Shown here: positions 1 through 9,168 of the stretch, one piece after another
How the letters are laid out: every line of letters begins with the position of its first letter
Position numbering within the stretch: the first letter of the stretch is position 1
Assembly: GCA_006503475.1 (NCBI GenBank)
Contig: RSEH01000047.1
Coordinates: forward strand, 123,576-187,575
Reading direction: 5' to 3'
Source: Stentor roeselii
Taxonomy: Eukaryota; Ciliophora; Heterotrichea; Heterotrichida; Stentoridae
DNA length: 64,000 nucleotides
The notes under the pieces: model-generated
The model's database searches: none
Told to the model about the DNA's origin: nothing
Seen by the model: the letters and a program-made list of their open reading frames with translations, nothing else
Translations under genes and position numbers: made by a program

Positions 1-219
1 TATAAGAAGGGAAAGGAATCGAAGCATGGACTGGGAAGGAGAAGGTATGATATGAAACAGAAAGGCTATGGAGGACAGACCAAACCTATCTTTAGGAAAA
101 AGGCGAAGACTACAAAGAAGGTTGTACTTAGACTTGAATGTATCAAGAGTAAAGTTAGGAGGTTGAGAGTTATTAAGAGATGCAAGACTTTTATTATTGA
201 AGATAAGAAAAAGAAGTAA
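1..219 (+). CDS. RPL36A: Large ribosomal subunit protein eL42 (L36a/L44), 3' part
   Basis: The window opens inside this gene. Frame 1 reads 72 residues and stops at TAA 217-219. The stretch [17 protein letters not shown] and the following VVLRLEC match the eL42 family, a small zinc-binding protein at the 60S E site. The N-terminal third, with the first CxxC zinc pair, lies outside the window. The proline in TKPIF is the residue whose replacement in yeasts gives cycloheximide resistance; here it is proline, so sensitivity is expected. The C-terminal tail ends in DKKKK, shorter than in animals. The 3' flank is G/T-rich. The identification is secure from sequence pattern; only the 5' end is unknown. 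Confidence 0.95.
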   Translation, partial: YKKGKESKHGLGRRRYDMKQKGYGGQTKPIFRKKAKTTKKVVLRLECIKSKVRRLRVIKRCKTFIIEDKKKK

Positions 220-418
220 TTTAGGGTAGTTAGGATTATTTTTTTTTTTGGAGTTGGTGAATGGGATTTGATGGGTTTGGATTGGGATTGGGGGGGTTGG
301 ATGGGGAGTTTATGAAGTGTTTTTGGTGAAGAATGGTGAGAGTTGGGGATTTATTAGTGTGATTTTGATTTAGAAACTTAATCATTATTAAAACTATTGA
401 TTTAGCAGTAGCTTAAAC
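220..418. other. G/T-rich intergenic stretch with a possible G-quadruplex
   Basis: Convergent spacer between eL42 and the MYB gene. It holds a T run near 240-249, followed by four or more G runs between 263 and 306 (GGG, GGG, GGG, a run of seven G, GGGG) separated by 3-8 nt, which fits an intramolecular G-quadruplex pattern on the + strand. No gene seen. Confidence 0.5.
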
Positions 419-742
419 TTAATACTCTCCAATTTTGATAAAGGTAATCCCTTCACCATATTGTGTATAAGCATCAATTTTTTCAGACTTAATCTCAACC
501 TTGGGACTTTTGGCGAAGTATTCTTGTGCCTGTTGTCTGATGACTTGTTTAGTAGTTTCTCTTAAAAAGTACTTCTGTGCGTGACTTCTGACTTGGGTAG
601 AATTCCTAGTTCCTATATAATTAGCAACAAGTTTCCAGTTTTTTCCATAAATTTTAATAGCTTCTATAAATGACTGATGTTCAATTCTATTCCACCTTCC
701 AGTTTGAGCCTCGCTTTCTTCTTCAATCTTGATATTTTTCAT
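419..742 (-). CDS. SHAQKYF-class single MYB-repeat protein
   Basis: A protein of 107 residues with one MYB/SANT repeat (about residues 14-60) beginning GRWNRIEHQSFIEAI and closing with VRSHAQKYF (53-59), the signature of the plant and protist SHAQKYF subclass of DNA-binding MYB proteins. A basic, glutamine-rich tail follows. The family binds specific promoter elements as a transcription factor; the target here is unknown. The ATG at 742 follows TTTATA directly, the start context shared by many genes in this window. It is convergent with eL42 and divergent from the Ulp1-like gene. The protein is short, but such small MYB proteins are normal for this class. Confidence 0.85.
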   Translation of the reverse strand: MKNIKIEEESEAQTGRWNRIEHQSFIEAIKIYGKNWKLVANYIGTRNSTQVRSHAQKYFLRETTKQVIRQQAQEYFAKSPKVEIKSEKIDAYTQYGEGITFIKIGEY

Positions 743-1041
743 TATAAAGGATTCACTTGAGCGTATCTTGATTTTTCAAAGGGGGGTATTAATCTCATTA
801 AAACGGATACTTTGAATCCAACTAACAAAAATTTTAATAAAAGAAAATCAAAAAATCCTTTAAAAATTGCTTTTTTTTAATTATTTAAATAGCAAAACTA
901 AATTTTCACTTTTTGAAGAAAAAATTCGTTAATTTTTTTCAAACTTCTGTAAAAGACTTAAAATTACTCTAGAACTTGAATTCTTTTCCCAAAACCTTTC
1001 AAAGGATTTTGCTAAACTTTTTCATCATACAAATTTCAAAT
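743..1041. other. Divergent intergenic region, 299 bp
   Basis: AT-rich spacer between the MYB gene (-) and the Ulp1-like gene (+). It presumably holds both promoters. A T-rich run lies near 871-879. The open frame of the + gene extends upstream to 976, but only through a TTG codon, so I treat 976-1041 as leader. Confidence 0.4.
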
Positions 1042-2106
1042 ATGAGAAACTCTTTCATGAAATCCTCGAGTCCGAATCCTAACTCTCCGAAGTTACAATC
1101 GAACTGTAAACCCAGAGGACATAAGCCGCACATGAGCTCGAAAGTGATTTCTCCAAATCAACAAAGAGCCAGATCTCCAAGAGGCAGAAGTCCTTTGAGA
1201 GGAGGTTCCCCGAATGGAGGTCCACGAATGTCAGCTTTTAATCGCATCAATTCGAAAACATTGCTCAGTCAGTTAGTGCTACCTGGATTCTTAAGGGTCA
1301 ATCAAGATGAAATAAAAAAATTCACCAGTTTGGATAACTTCTGTAGACTTGGAACTTCTGACTCGACTTTCAATGAAAGTAGAATGTATTCTAGAGTTAA
1401 GCTTAGTGTTCTTGAATCGAGTAAATTAAGTGGAGGCTATAATGACATCTCTCAACTAATATTTGATCGAAACATGCCAAGCGAAGAAATTTTGATCAAC
1501 GTTGGAAAACTTTCACTCAAACGTGAAGACCTTCATTGCATGCAAAAAGGACTTGACCTTAACGAGCAAGTCGTCGACGTAATATTAAAACTGATCAAAA
1601 GAAAAAACAAGAAACTAATCAAAAAAGGAAAAGTAAAAAAATCGATTTTTTGTCTTTCCAGCGATTTTTCAGCCCAACTGTTCAAAGAAGGCGCAGTAGT
1701 TCCTCAGAAATACCAAAAAAACCTCCTCGAATACGATTTCCTGATATTCCCTGCAAAGTTCAATTCCTGGACATTAGCAGTTTTAGAAACCCGAGCAAAA
1801 ATGATAAAATTTTACGACCCTGTAGGAATAAATGATGAAAAATCCCTGGTTTTAACTCAAATCTCGAAATTTGTTAGTTCTCAGCTTAAAACTTTTGCAA
1901 AGGTGGAAATTTCAAAGACAAGATGGGCGAATCTGCAAATCGAAAAAATTGATGAAAGCGAGGTCTTTCCCGATCATGATTGCGGGATTTACTTGTTTAG
2001 AAGGGTGCACAAATATGCGGCGCAGCATAATAAGCCGATTCACCCAGAAGCTCTTCCTGTTTATAGAAAAAGACTTATGGAGTACATGTTTAAACACAGT
2101 AATTAG
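1042..2106 (+). CDS. Ulp1/SENP-like C48 family protein, catalytic His missing
   Basis: A protein of 354 residues. The N-terminal 80 residues are basic and Ser/Pro/Arg-rich. The C-terminal half follows the Ulp1 fold: a substrate-side helix with DLNEQVVDVILKLI, then NSWTLAVLE, FYDP and DCGIYLF. Aligned with SENP1, the position of the catalytic His (His-Trp in the family) is Ser242, the Asp is kept (Asp259), the nucleophile Cys is kept (Cys314), and the oxyanion Gln six residues before the Cys is Val. Ulp1 enzymes cut SUMO or related modifiers from substrates. With two of four active-site residues changed this may be a non-catalytic binder. The frame is open upstream, but the first ATG is at 1042. 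Confidence 0.65.
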   Translation: MRNSFMKSSSPNPNSPKLQSNCKPRGHKPHMSSKVISPNQQRARSPRGRSPLRGGSPNGGPRMSAFNRINSKTLLSQLVLPGFLRVNQDEIKKFTSLDNFCRLGTSDSTFNESRMYSRVKLSVLESSKLSGGYNDISQLIFDRNMPSEEILINVGKLSLKREDLHCMQKGLDLNEQVVDVILKLIKRKNKKLIKKGKVKKSIFCLSSDFSAQLFKEGAVVPQKYQKNLLEYDFLIFPAKFNSWTLAVLETRAKMIKFYDPVGINDEKSLVLTQISKFVSSQLKTFAKVEISKTRWANLQIEKIDESEVFPDHDCGIYLFRRVHKYAAQHNKPIHPEALPVYRKRLMEYMFKHSN

Positions 2107-2168
2107 AGATTAATTAAGTAAGTGCTAGTTCATTATTAAAATTTTGATAATCTTCAATATCGATAGTT

Positions 2169-3488
2169 TTAATCGTTCAAAAAAGCATGCAAAAGCAACT
2201 CTTTCGCAGAAGGTCGAAAAGAATAAGGCCTTCTCCAGCATTTCATTAAAAAGTCTTCGAGAACAGGAGTGTCTAGCTGTTTATCTTGTAGAGGTGATTC
2301 ACAATCGACCATCAAATGCATGGCTTTGGCGATATTTGCCGTTTTAAACGGTTTGCATCCAGTATAAAGTTCATAAACCAAGCATCCAAGACTCCAAATA
2401 TCAGCAGCAAATGAATAAGGTTCCTGCATAATAACTTCCGGAGCCATATACCAAGCAGTTCCAACAAAGCTCCTCGGAATACTTTCCAGTTCTTTAACCT
2501 GTGTGCAAATACCAAAGTCTGAAAGTTTGAAAATATCTGAGCCGAGCACATTGCTCGGCTTTAAATCTCTATGAATGATATTTTTGCTGTGAAGGAACTC
2601 AAGAGCTTTTAGCACGTCTCGCGTCACATTTTTTATTTCAGGTAGTCCTAAAGCGCCTGAGGACTTCAGCTTGTCGGCGAGTGAGCCTCCTTGGACGAAT
2701 TCCATCACGACGTTGTAAACCACCAGGCCTTCGAAGCTATCGTCGGGGGTGAACAGGCCGAAGTACTTGATTATGTTTGGATGAGAGAGATCTTTCATCA
2801 TTTTCACCTCTTTTATTAGAATTTCACGAAGACTGGTACTTTCTTCGAGGGAACATTCGTATTGTTTTAAGGCAACTTGACCTTGAAATAGATGGTCTTG
2901 AGCTAGGTATACTTTTCCTTCACCTCCTTTGCCGAGGTAACGGAGTATTTGGAACTCGTTTGAAGGGAAAAAAAGATCTTCGGAGGTTGTCAGATCAGCT
3001 CGAGAACAAAAACTCGATTCATCCCGTATCTCAGGTTTCCTGCATTTGCTTAAACTTTTAATAGAAACATCAACACCCCTACTAAAAGTATTATCCTCAA
3101 TTTCCTCAAACACTTCTTCAGGAGCTTCTTCAAAGTCATCCTCATAGCTGACAGTATTTTTCCTGTTAATATATCTACGAAATTCAGTATCGAATTTCGC
3201 AAGTTCAGTAATATCAGAAATATCAATATCACGACTTAGTTCTTGGTATTCTTGAAAAGTTGAAAGTCCTTCAAGCATGATTGAGAGAAGGATTCGGAAG
3301 TGAATCGAGTCAGATGTATCAAGTTTTTCTAAAAGCTCTGGGACTGTCAGAGATTTGCAGTCTTCTTCGAAGCGGCTTAGTCTTGCATCTGAATCTGCCC
3401 AAAAAGGAAAAATATCGAGGGCTGTTAAATCGTTGATTTGGATACCTTGCTCTAAAATAATTTCTAGTTGTTTGCTGAATAATGTCAT
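2169..3488 (-). CDS. Ser/Thr protein kinase, STE11/MAPKKK-like
   Basis: Taking the ATG at 3488 gives 439 residues: an N-terminal region of about 180 residues without a recognised domain and an acidic linker (EEAPEEVFEEIED), then a kinase domain. The glycine loop is LGKGGEGKVY, the ATP lysine is in VALK (about 208), the catalytic loop is HRDLKPSN (Asp about 308), the DFG is DFGIC (about 324) and the end of the activation segment is GTAWYMAPEV. This set and the HLMVD/CWRR region resemble STE11-type MAP kinase kinase kinases. All catalytic residues are present. The start at 3488 is chosen because TTATA precedes it, as at many neighbours. An ATG at 3641 would add a basic extension of 51 residues. 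The substrate is unknown. Confidence 0.8.
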   Translation of the reverse strand: MTLFSKQLEIILEQGIQINDLTALDIFPFWADSDARLSRFEEDCKSLTVPELLEKLDTSDSIHFRILLSIMLEGLSTFQEYQELSRDIDISDITELAKFDTEFRRYINRKNTVSYEDDFEEAPEEVFEEIEDNTFSRGVDVSIKSLSKCRKPEIRDESSFCSRADLTTSEDLFFPSNEFQILRYLGKGGEGKVYLAQDHLFQGQVALKQYECSLEESTSLREILIKEVKMMKDLSHPNIIKYFGLFTPDDSFEGLVVYNVVMEFVQGGSLADKLKSSGALGLPEIKNVTRDVLKALEFLHSKNIIHRDLKPSNVLGSDIFKLSDFGICTQVKELESIPRSFVGTAWYMAPEVIMQEPYSFAADIWSLGCLVYELYTGCKPFKTANIAKAMHLMVDCESPLQDKQLDTPVLEDFLMKCWRRPYSFRPSAKELLLHAFLND

Positions 3489-3743
3489 TATAATTAAAGA
3501 ATTCATGGATTTACAGATGTGATGTTTTAGTTTTTTAGAATTAAGGAGATTGGGTTTGCTTCTAATGATTGATAAAATTTTTATCAATAGAGAAAGTTTA
3601 TTCTTTTTTAGATTATATTTATATGTGAATCCTGCATTCATCAAGAGTTAGGATTAATTAGTTAGTTCAATGTAGCACTTCAAAACCCTAAAAAAAATCC
3701 AATAAACCTCTAAAATTATCCAAATTACTCAATCAAAAAAATC

Positions 3744-5237
3744 CTAATCTTCATCCTCACTTTTTAAACTCTGCAAAATATCAGTAGCAAGAGTAGAAAT
3801 AGTGATATTACGATGATCCTCAAATCCAGAAATCCATTCATCAAGTTCAAATTCATGAATTTTATCAACAACCGTATTAGTCCCACAGCATTCCCCAGCC
3901 ATAACAAGATTTTCCAAGAACCTCAATGCAAGTTCAATACATTCAATCATATTTTCCGTTTGAGTTGCATGAACAACATGTTCCAAAAAGCCTTTATTGT
4001 AAAGTTCCAACAAAAAATCACTACACCTAAACTTGCTGATATTTAAAAACACATGCCAAGCCTCATACCTTACTTTAGGGTCAACATCATTGATTCCTTT
4101 GAAAGACTCCAGAAAAATCCTGCTATCAAAAAAAGCTTTTATCTGTTCGGAGACGCCTCCAGCGATATTGCTCAATAAGAAGTACCCGTCACTTCTAAGA
4201 AATGCGACATTCGATGAGATGAGGATTTCAATGACCTGAAAGATGTTATTTTCGATAAGTCTTGAAGTATTTTCAGTCGGTCCTGAAGAAATCTCGGACA
4301 ATGCATAAGTCGCTGCTTTGATCAGTTCAGAATTACTAGATTCAAGTACTGCTTGTGTTAAAACCTTGTAAATAAACTTCGAGTTCTGTAAAAAATCAAT
4401 TCTTTGAAGCTGGTTCCTCAAAACATAAAAAATCATCCAACAAGCACTAGTGCGACATTCAAATTTATTTAAAAAAAGTTGATCAGTGAGAATAATCGAA
4501 GCGATTTTAAAAATCTCTGCAAGAATATCTAAGTTTTTCACATGTTTCGATAAAAGAGATAGAAGTTCGAAGTACTTTTCATTTAAATTCGCATTTGATT
4601 TGATTTTCTCGATAATGAGACTGACAACGTTTAAGGAAAGAAGGTGATTCGAGGCTGACTTGTTGTTGTTTGAAAGGTTGCAAAGAGACCATAAAGAATT
4701 GTTTTCAACTTCTCCTGGAAAAAGTTGGAATAATTGAACAAGTCTTTCAATCACATCAAGACCGAAAATCCATGAATTGCTTTTTTTTGCTGATGAAAGA
4801 TTTATTAGTAAAGTTGTTGCTTTTGTTAGAAGTCGTGGATCATCTGAATTCAGCAGAAAATGTAAAGATTCTGAAGATTCTGACTGAAGGATTAGTTCTG
4901 CTGTTTCTGGAGACTTTACACATTTACTTAGAATTGATAATGATTCGATTATTACTTCGATGGGACTTTCTGGGGATGTTAAGGCAAGAGTGTTGAGCAA
5001 GAAGGATTTTGTATCGATGAAATCTGAGATTAAGTGCTTTAGATTTGAACTTTCGTAAAGAATTTTTATGCTTTCTGGGCCGAGAATTCTTTTGAAATTT
5101 GCTAGAACTCTTCTTCGCTTTTTTCTTAGTTTTACTTGGAAATCTTGGTTTTCTTGGCTGATTGCTTCGAGAGATTTCCCGGATAAGTGGAACTTGTTTC
5201 TTTCCATGATCCTGGTTTCAAGACTTATCCTTTCCAT
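3744..5237 (-). CDS. Importin-alpha-like ARM-repeat protein
   Basis: A protein of 497 residues. The first 60 residues look like an importin-beta-binding region: FHLSGKSLEAI, then a basic cluster KLRKKRRRVLANFKR. The remainder is a solenoid of ARM-type helices, with motifs such as LLTKATTLLINLSS and NSLWSLCNLSNNNKSA, the latter recalling the W-x-x-x-N ladder that holds nuclear localisation signals. Importin alpha carries classical NLS cargo to importin beta. Several ARM repeats diverge strongly and few W/N pairs are visible, so this may be a specialised paralogue. It lies upstream of and on the same strand as the kinase gene. Confidence 0.65.
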   Translation of the reverse strand: MERISLETRIMERNKFHLSGKSLEAISQENQDFQVKLRKKRRRVLANFKRILGPESIKILYESSNLKHLISDFIDTKSFLLNTLALTSPESPIEVIIESLSILSKCVKSPETAELILQSESSESLHFLLNSDDPRLLTKATTLLINLSSAKKSNSWIFGLDVIERLVQLFQLFPGEVENNSLWSLCNLSNNNKSASNHLLSLNVVSLIIEKIKSNANLNEKYFELLSLLSKHVKNLDILAEIFKIASIILTDQLFLNKFECRTSACWMIFYVLRNQLQRIDFLQNSKFIYKVLTQAVLESSNSELIKAATYALSEISSGPTENTSRLIENNIFQVIEILISSNVAFLRSDGYFLLSNIAGGVSEQIKAFFDSRIFLESFKGINDVDPKVRYEAWHVFLNISKFRCSDFLLELYNKGFLEHVVHATQTENMIECIELALRFLENLVMAGECCGTNTVVDKIHEFELDEWISGFEDHRNITISTLATDILQSLKSEDED

Positions 5238-5295
5238 AGATTGAAAATATTATTAAATACTTAAAGACTTTAGTTTTAATAGTTTATATAGATTC

Positions 5296-6486
5296 CTAAG
5301 TTGAGAACAACGGACAACTATTATCATTATTTTTGATCAAATAGTAGTCTGTTGTTGTCTTTCGTATTTCTCTGAAGGTATACAAAACCAATCCAAAAGC
5401 CATAAGAAGTATAACAATAATCAATGTGTCCTTATTAGATCTGTCTGAAAATCCTTGAAAAATTGATAATTTCTCCGTTGTCTTATTATAAAAAGTGATA
5501 GAATGGTCAGAGTAATTAAATACTGAGTAGTACTCTCTAAAGAAACCCATCCCAGCTCCCCAGTTCTCAGACCCAGACGAAACAAATAGAAAATTACACC
5601 TTTTTTGTAAAAATACCACATAATTCTCAGGTTGAACTCTAAATTCATGACCTTCAATAAAAAATTTCAAAACAGGTAAATTTTTAAGCTGATTTTTCGT
5701 GCAAAAACAAGACAAATAATAATCCTGAACACATTCAGTCAACATCTTTTTAAAAAAATCCAAAATAGCAAGAACTTGTTTTTCAGGTCCAGTGAAAAAG
5801 CTAAGTCCAGAGTCAAAATAAACAGTATTATAATCACTTATCTCCAGTTCCCCTATAACAACTTTATCCAGTCTTCCAGTCCAAGAATAAAAATCTTCAA
5901 AAACATTGACTTTTTTCCCAATTCCAAACTTTTCCTTCTCATCCTCTCCAATTAACAAATACGAATTTTCATGAATTTTATTCAAATTAATCGCAAAAAT
6001 CGGACTTTCTATTTGAAATTCCAAGAAAAGGTTGAAAACTAAAGAATTTTTCAAGTTTTCATCGCCATTGTAACCAAGTCCTAGAATTCCATCTGCCTGA
6101 AGGTAATCCATGTCATTAACGTCATCAGCGAGTAAGAACAGGGTGTTATTCGATGTTTTTTCTGCGAAATTTATCAGGTCTTTACAGAGTCTTCCTTCAA
6201 CTGAGCCTTTTAAGTAGTTTAAAGAGAGTTTCGAGTTTTTACTTTGGAATGAGTCGCTTTTAGATTCATCAAACTTTGAACATTTTTTGCAATCACTTAA
6301 AGAAGAATGGATCCAAAGCAAATAGCTTCCTGTGTCGATCAGGACTTTAAAGGTTTGAGGTGGTGATCCTAGTGATATGTAACTCGAATATTGGATTTCC
6401 CTGTAGTTCACTATTTGGCTGCGAGATAGAGATGTTGAGAGGTCAAGTTTTATACCTGAACAAAAATATAGAAGAACAATAAACAT
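5296..6486 (-). CDS. Membrane-anchored pepsin-type aspartyl protease (A1)
   Basis: A protein of 396 residues. A short hydrophobic signal sequence (residues 1-10) is followed almost at once by the mature fold: YSSYISLGSPPQTFKVLIDTGS with the first catalytic Asp51, then the second motif YFDSGLSFF with Asp225. ADGILGLGY is the usual conserved turn. A transmembrane helix (about 354-371) and a cytosolic tail of 25 residues end the protein. A1 proteases cut peptides in acidic compartments such as food vacuoles or lysosomes. The usual pro-segment of about 40 residues is nearly absent, so activation may differ. The ATG at 6486 is preceded by TTATA; the divergent gene starts 44 bp away. Confidence 0.88.
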   Translation of the reverse strand: MFIVLLYFCSGIKLDLSTSLSRSQIVNYREIQYSSYISLGSPPQTFKVLIDTGSYLLWIHSSLSDCKKCSKFDESKSDSFQSKNSKLSLNYLKGSVEGRLCKDLINFAEKTSNNTLFLLADDVNDMDYLQADGILGLGYNGDENLKNSLVFNLFLEFQIESPIFAINLNKIHENSYLLIGEDEKEKFGIGKKVNVFEDFYSWTGRLDKVVIGELEISDYNTVYFDSGLSFFTGPEKQVLAILDFFKKMLTECVQDYYLSCFCTKNQLKNLPVLKFFIEGHEFRVQPENYVVFLQKRCNFLFVSSGSENWGAGMGFFREYYSVFNYSDHSITFYNKTTEKLSIFQGFSDRSNKDTLIIVILLMAFGLVLYTFREIRKTTTDYYLIKNNDNSCPLFST

Positions 6487-6529
6487 TATAATTTTGGAAT
6501 TTTGAATAGTTTGATAAGAATAGTTATAA

Positions 6530-6844
6530 ATGGATAATAATGCATCGACTATTGCTAGTGCGGCTAATGATGTTAATTTAGAGGCTTCTCCAGAACAGTT
6601 TGAACATTATTTTTATTTGTTAGAAGATATATCACCTATTAATGAACTTCGCTCAGTTTCTCCAAACAATATTCAATCATCTCAACAAAGTTCTAATTTC
6701 CTAACAATCGAAAATTCAGACAACAATCGAACCGAAAACTCCCAATATACCCAACCTATAAACCACGTACCATATTCAACTCCAGCAATAGACACCTCTT
6801 CAACATCAAAAGAAGTAATAATGTCATTTGATCCTTTCGAATAA
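6530..6844 (+). CDS. Hypothetical acidic low-complexity protein, 104 aa
   Basis: A short Ser/Asn/Gln-rich acidic protein with no recognised domain. Support for a real gene: an ATG directly after TTATAA, its own space between two neighbours, and a frame that stops only 3 bp before the end of the convergent TTC39 gene. It is divergent from the aspartyl protease. The function cannot be read from the sequence; it may be disordered. Confidence 0.5.
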   Translation: MDNNASTIASAANDVNLEASPEQFEHYFYLLEDISPINELRSVSPNNIQSSQQSSNFLTIENSDNNRTENSQYTQPINHVPYSTPAIDTSSTSKEVIMSFDPFE

Positions 6845-6847
6845 TTA

Positions 6848-9154
6848 TTATACTTTATTTTTCATATCATCCAAGACCTTCAGAATCTTGCCTCTAATAT
6901 TAAAGCTATAATTTTTGTGCTTTTGTGCCTGGCTCAAGACATTAATAGCGTCCTCAAAGCGAAGCTCAGCGCCGTAAGCCCTCGAGCACCAATACAAAGT
7001 ATGAGGAACAACATATCGACACCAGTCCGGAATTCCTTTCAACAACGGCAAAGTCTCGTCAGCGATGGCAGAAGCATCAGAAGTATCTCCATTCAAGCTA
7101 AGAGCCATGATTTGCAACATTTTCGCAGAAGCCCATTCAACAAGAGAATTTTGATTTTTTTCAGTTTTCCAGCCTTTTTCACTGGAAATCTTTTCAATCA
7201 CGCTCTCGGCTGAATGGTAAATTCTTATCAACATGTTTGGTAAAAGCTTTGTGTGCTGCTTTAAGAAGTAAATTATTTCGTATGGAAGAAGCTCTTTGAA
7301 TCTTCTGCGTAAAAAACATTGCGATAATGTGCCGAACTCCTCGTCGAGCTTTGTGCGACTCGCTGTTGGAGTTGCTGCTGAGATTTTTGTCACTTTTAAC
7401 CAGAACTCAACCATTGGGTCACCTTGGGCTGCTAAACAACCGGCCAGCTGAGCGATTAAACAGCTCTTGTGGGGGATGAATACTCGGTCTTTTTTGGTTG
7501 AACTCCCATCGATCCAACTTCCTTTATTTTGCTTTTTCGTGCTGACTCCTCTATTATACAAGCTTTCAAACTGATTCCTACTATCTTTACTCAATCCAGT
7601 ACTAGTAAGAGCCTCCTTAACAAAAGCATCAAGTTCAGAAGAAAGCGACAAGGTATCCAGTAAAATCTCTTCAAACTGACAGCGAGAGTTTTTCCATTCA
7701 AGTCTCAAAAAATAAAACCATCCCAGTTCATACTTAATAAAAGCAGCTTTTTTCGACAGAGCCTTTCCACAGCAATGCAGAGCAGTATGCAAAAGAGCGA
7801 CAGCTCCATCAACTTTATTAAGTTTCCAGCTGACAACACTAGAAACCCAATAAAACAAGACACAAGAAGGGTAGATCTGAAGATATTCCTCAATAAGACT
7901 TTCAGCTTTCGGGAAGTTCGGTTCCATATCAATATAAAAAAGTCCAAGTACAATACTCGCAAAAGGCGATCTAGAAACATGCAAATTTTTGCATCTAAAT
8001 AAATAATCCAGTCCTTTTTCCCTATTACTACAAAACCCTGCCAGTCTCAGAATAGTTGCAATGGAAGTAGGCACCAACGACATGATCAACATAAAAAGTC
8101 CTAGTCCAAAGTAAGCCCTTCCTAAAATATCAGAATCTTGGATCCTTGCAAGACTCGCCTCGTATTTCTTGTAGTTCTTCCAGGCAGACCTCATAGTAAT
8201 GAAAGCTTTGAGTTTCTGCCCACTGACCAACAACAGAACACTTTTCAAAAGCGAGATTTCAGCTTGAACGATATCAGAAAAATCTTCTTTTGACTTATCA
8301 CAAAATTTTTCAGCTTCTTGCAGAGCTTCAGAGCTTTTCAAGACGTCACTTTTCCGCCCAGTGACGAGGACTTGGAACAAATTGACTTCTGCGAGATGTA
8401 AAGTGGCTCTTAAGTCATTTGATTTGATTTGTTCGAAGTGGCTTTTCGCGTTTTCCAAGTCAAAGTTCCATAACAAGCTGATTCCAGTCTTGCGAATCGA
8501 TTCAGGTGTCTGAGGAATGTCTTTACTTGCGACCCGGGAGTGAAAAGGGACAAGTTCAGCATGAACTTCTTCTTGATCAAGAGAAAGGTCCAGGTCCTGG
8601 TCAAAGGACCTTGCTTCAATTTCTTCTTTTTCAGGGGCTTCAAAGGATTCTTCTTTAACAGGTTTTACTATCATTCTTTCTTCAATATGAGAAATGCTGT
8701 TAGAATGCGTTTTTCCTATCTTTAAAACTGCAACTTCACTTAAAAGTTGAATTTCTTGGTCGGTCACTGTCATTGATGAAGTTTCTAACACCTGCTGGAT
8801 CATACCGTTTGATGACAGGCGGATGTAGGCTAAAAAAACCTGCTGTTCGAAGAAACTTTCAGGAAAAATAAAAAACTCTGAAAGAAAGTCGCAGGATGTC
8901 ACTTTTATGCTGAAACGGTATTTGCTTATTGGAGGCTTGCATGGCAGAGCCATGCAACGGATCAGTGATATACTTCCGCGGCATTTTTGGCAAGTTCTTG
9001 TTGTGTAATAGACCAGGAACTCATTATGAAAAATGTAGTACCTCAGTATTTTTCTTTTGAAAATTTTACCGATTTTCAGAAGAGGGCGGCGGTCGTTGCA
9101 TAGGTTATGCAAGTTCTCGATGATCGGCTTGGAGTAAAAGGTGCTCAGGTCCAT
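6848..9154 (-). CDS. PH-like domain plus TTC39/Iml2-type TPR protein
   Basis: A protein of 768 residues. Residues 1-125 look like a pleckstrin-homology fold (RPLLKIGKIFKRKILRYY, LVYYTTR, then FFIFPESFFEQQVFLAYIRL). From about residue 215 the protein follows the TTC39/Iml2 family: LLWNFDLENAKSHF, then the hallmark GLFMLIMSLVPTSIATILRLAGF with REKGLDYLFRC, and tetratricopeptide-like helical repeats to the end (RFEDAINVLSQAQKH). Yeast Iml2 has been linked to lipid-droplet and inclusion-body clearance, while animal TTC39 proteins are poorly understood. Adding a PH domain would target it to membranes. The ATG at 9154 follows TATATA. The gene starts 14 bp after the stop of the FHA gene upstream. 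Confidence 0.75.
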   Translation of the reverse strand: MDLSTFYSKPIIENLHNLCNDRRPLLKIGKIFKRKILRYYIFHNEFLVYYTTRTCQKCRGSISLIRCMALPCKPPISKYRFSIKVTSCDFLSEFFIFPESFFEQQVFLAYIRLSSNGMIQQVLETSSMTVTDQEIQLLSEVAVLKIGKTHSNSISHIEERMIVKPVKEESFEAPEKEEIEARSFDQDLDLSLDQEEVHAELVPFHSRVASKDIPQTPESIRKTGISLLWNFDLENAKSHFEQIKSNDLRATLHLAEVNLFQVLVTGRKSDVLKSSEALQEAEKFCDKSKEDFSDIVQAEISLLKSVLLLVSGQKLKAFITMRSAWKNYKKYEASLARIQDSDILGRAYFGLGLFMLIMSLVPTSIATILRLAGFCSNREKGLDYLFRCKNLHVSRSPFASIVLGLFYIDMEPNFPKAESLIEEYLQIYPSCVLFYWVSSVVSWKLNKVDGAVALLHTALHCCGKALSKKAAFIKYELGWFYFLRLEWKNSRCQFEEILLDTLSLSSELDAFVKEALTSTGLSKDSRNQFESLYNRGVSTKKQNKGSWIDGSSTKKDRVFIPHKSCLIAQLAGCLAAQGDPMVEFWLKVTKISAATPTASRTKLDEEFGTLSQCFLRRRFKELLPYEIIYFLKQHTKLLPNMLIRIYHSAESVIEKISSEKGWKTEKNQNSLVEWASAKMLQIMALSLNGDTSDASAIADETLPLLKGIPDWCRYVVPHTLYWCSRAYGAELRFEDAINVLSQAQKHKNYSFNIRGKILKVLDDMKNKV

Positions 9155-9168
9155 TATATATAAATAAG

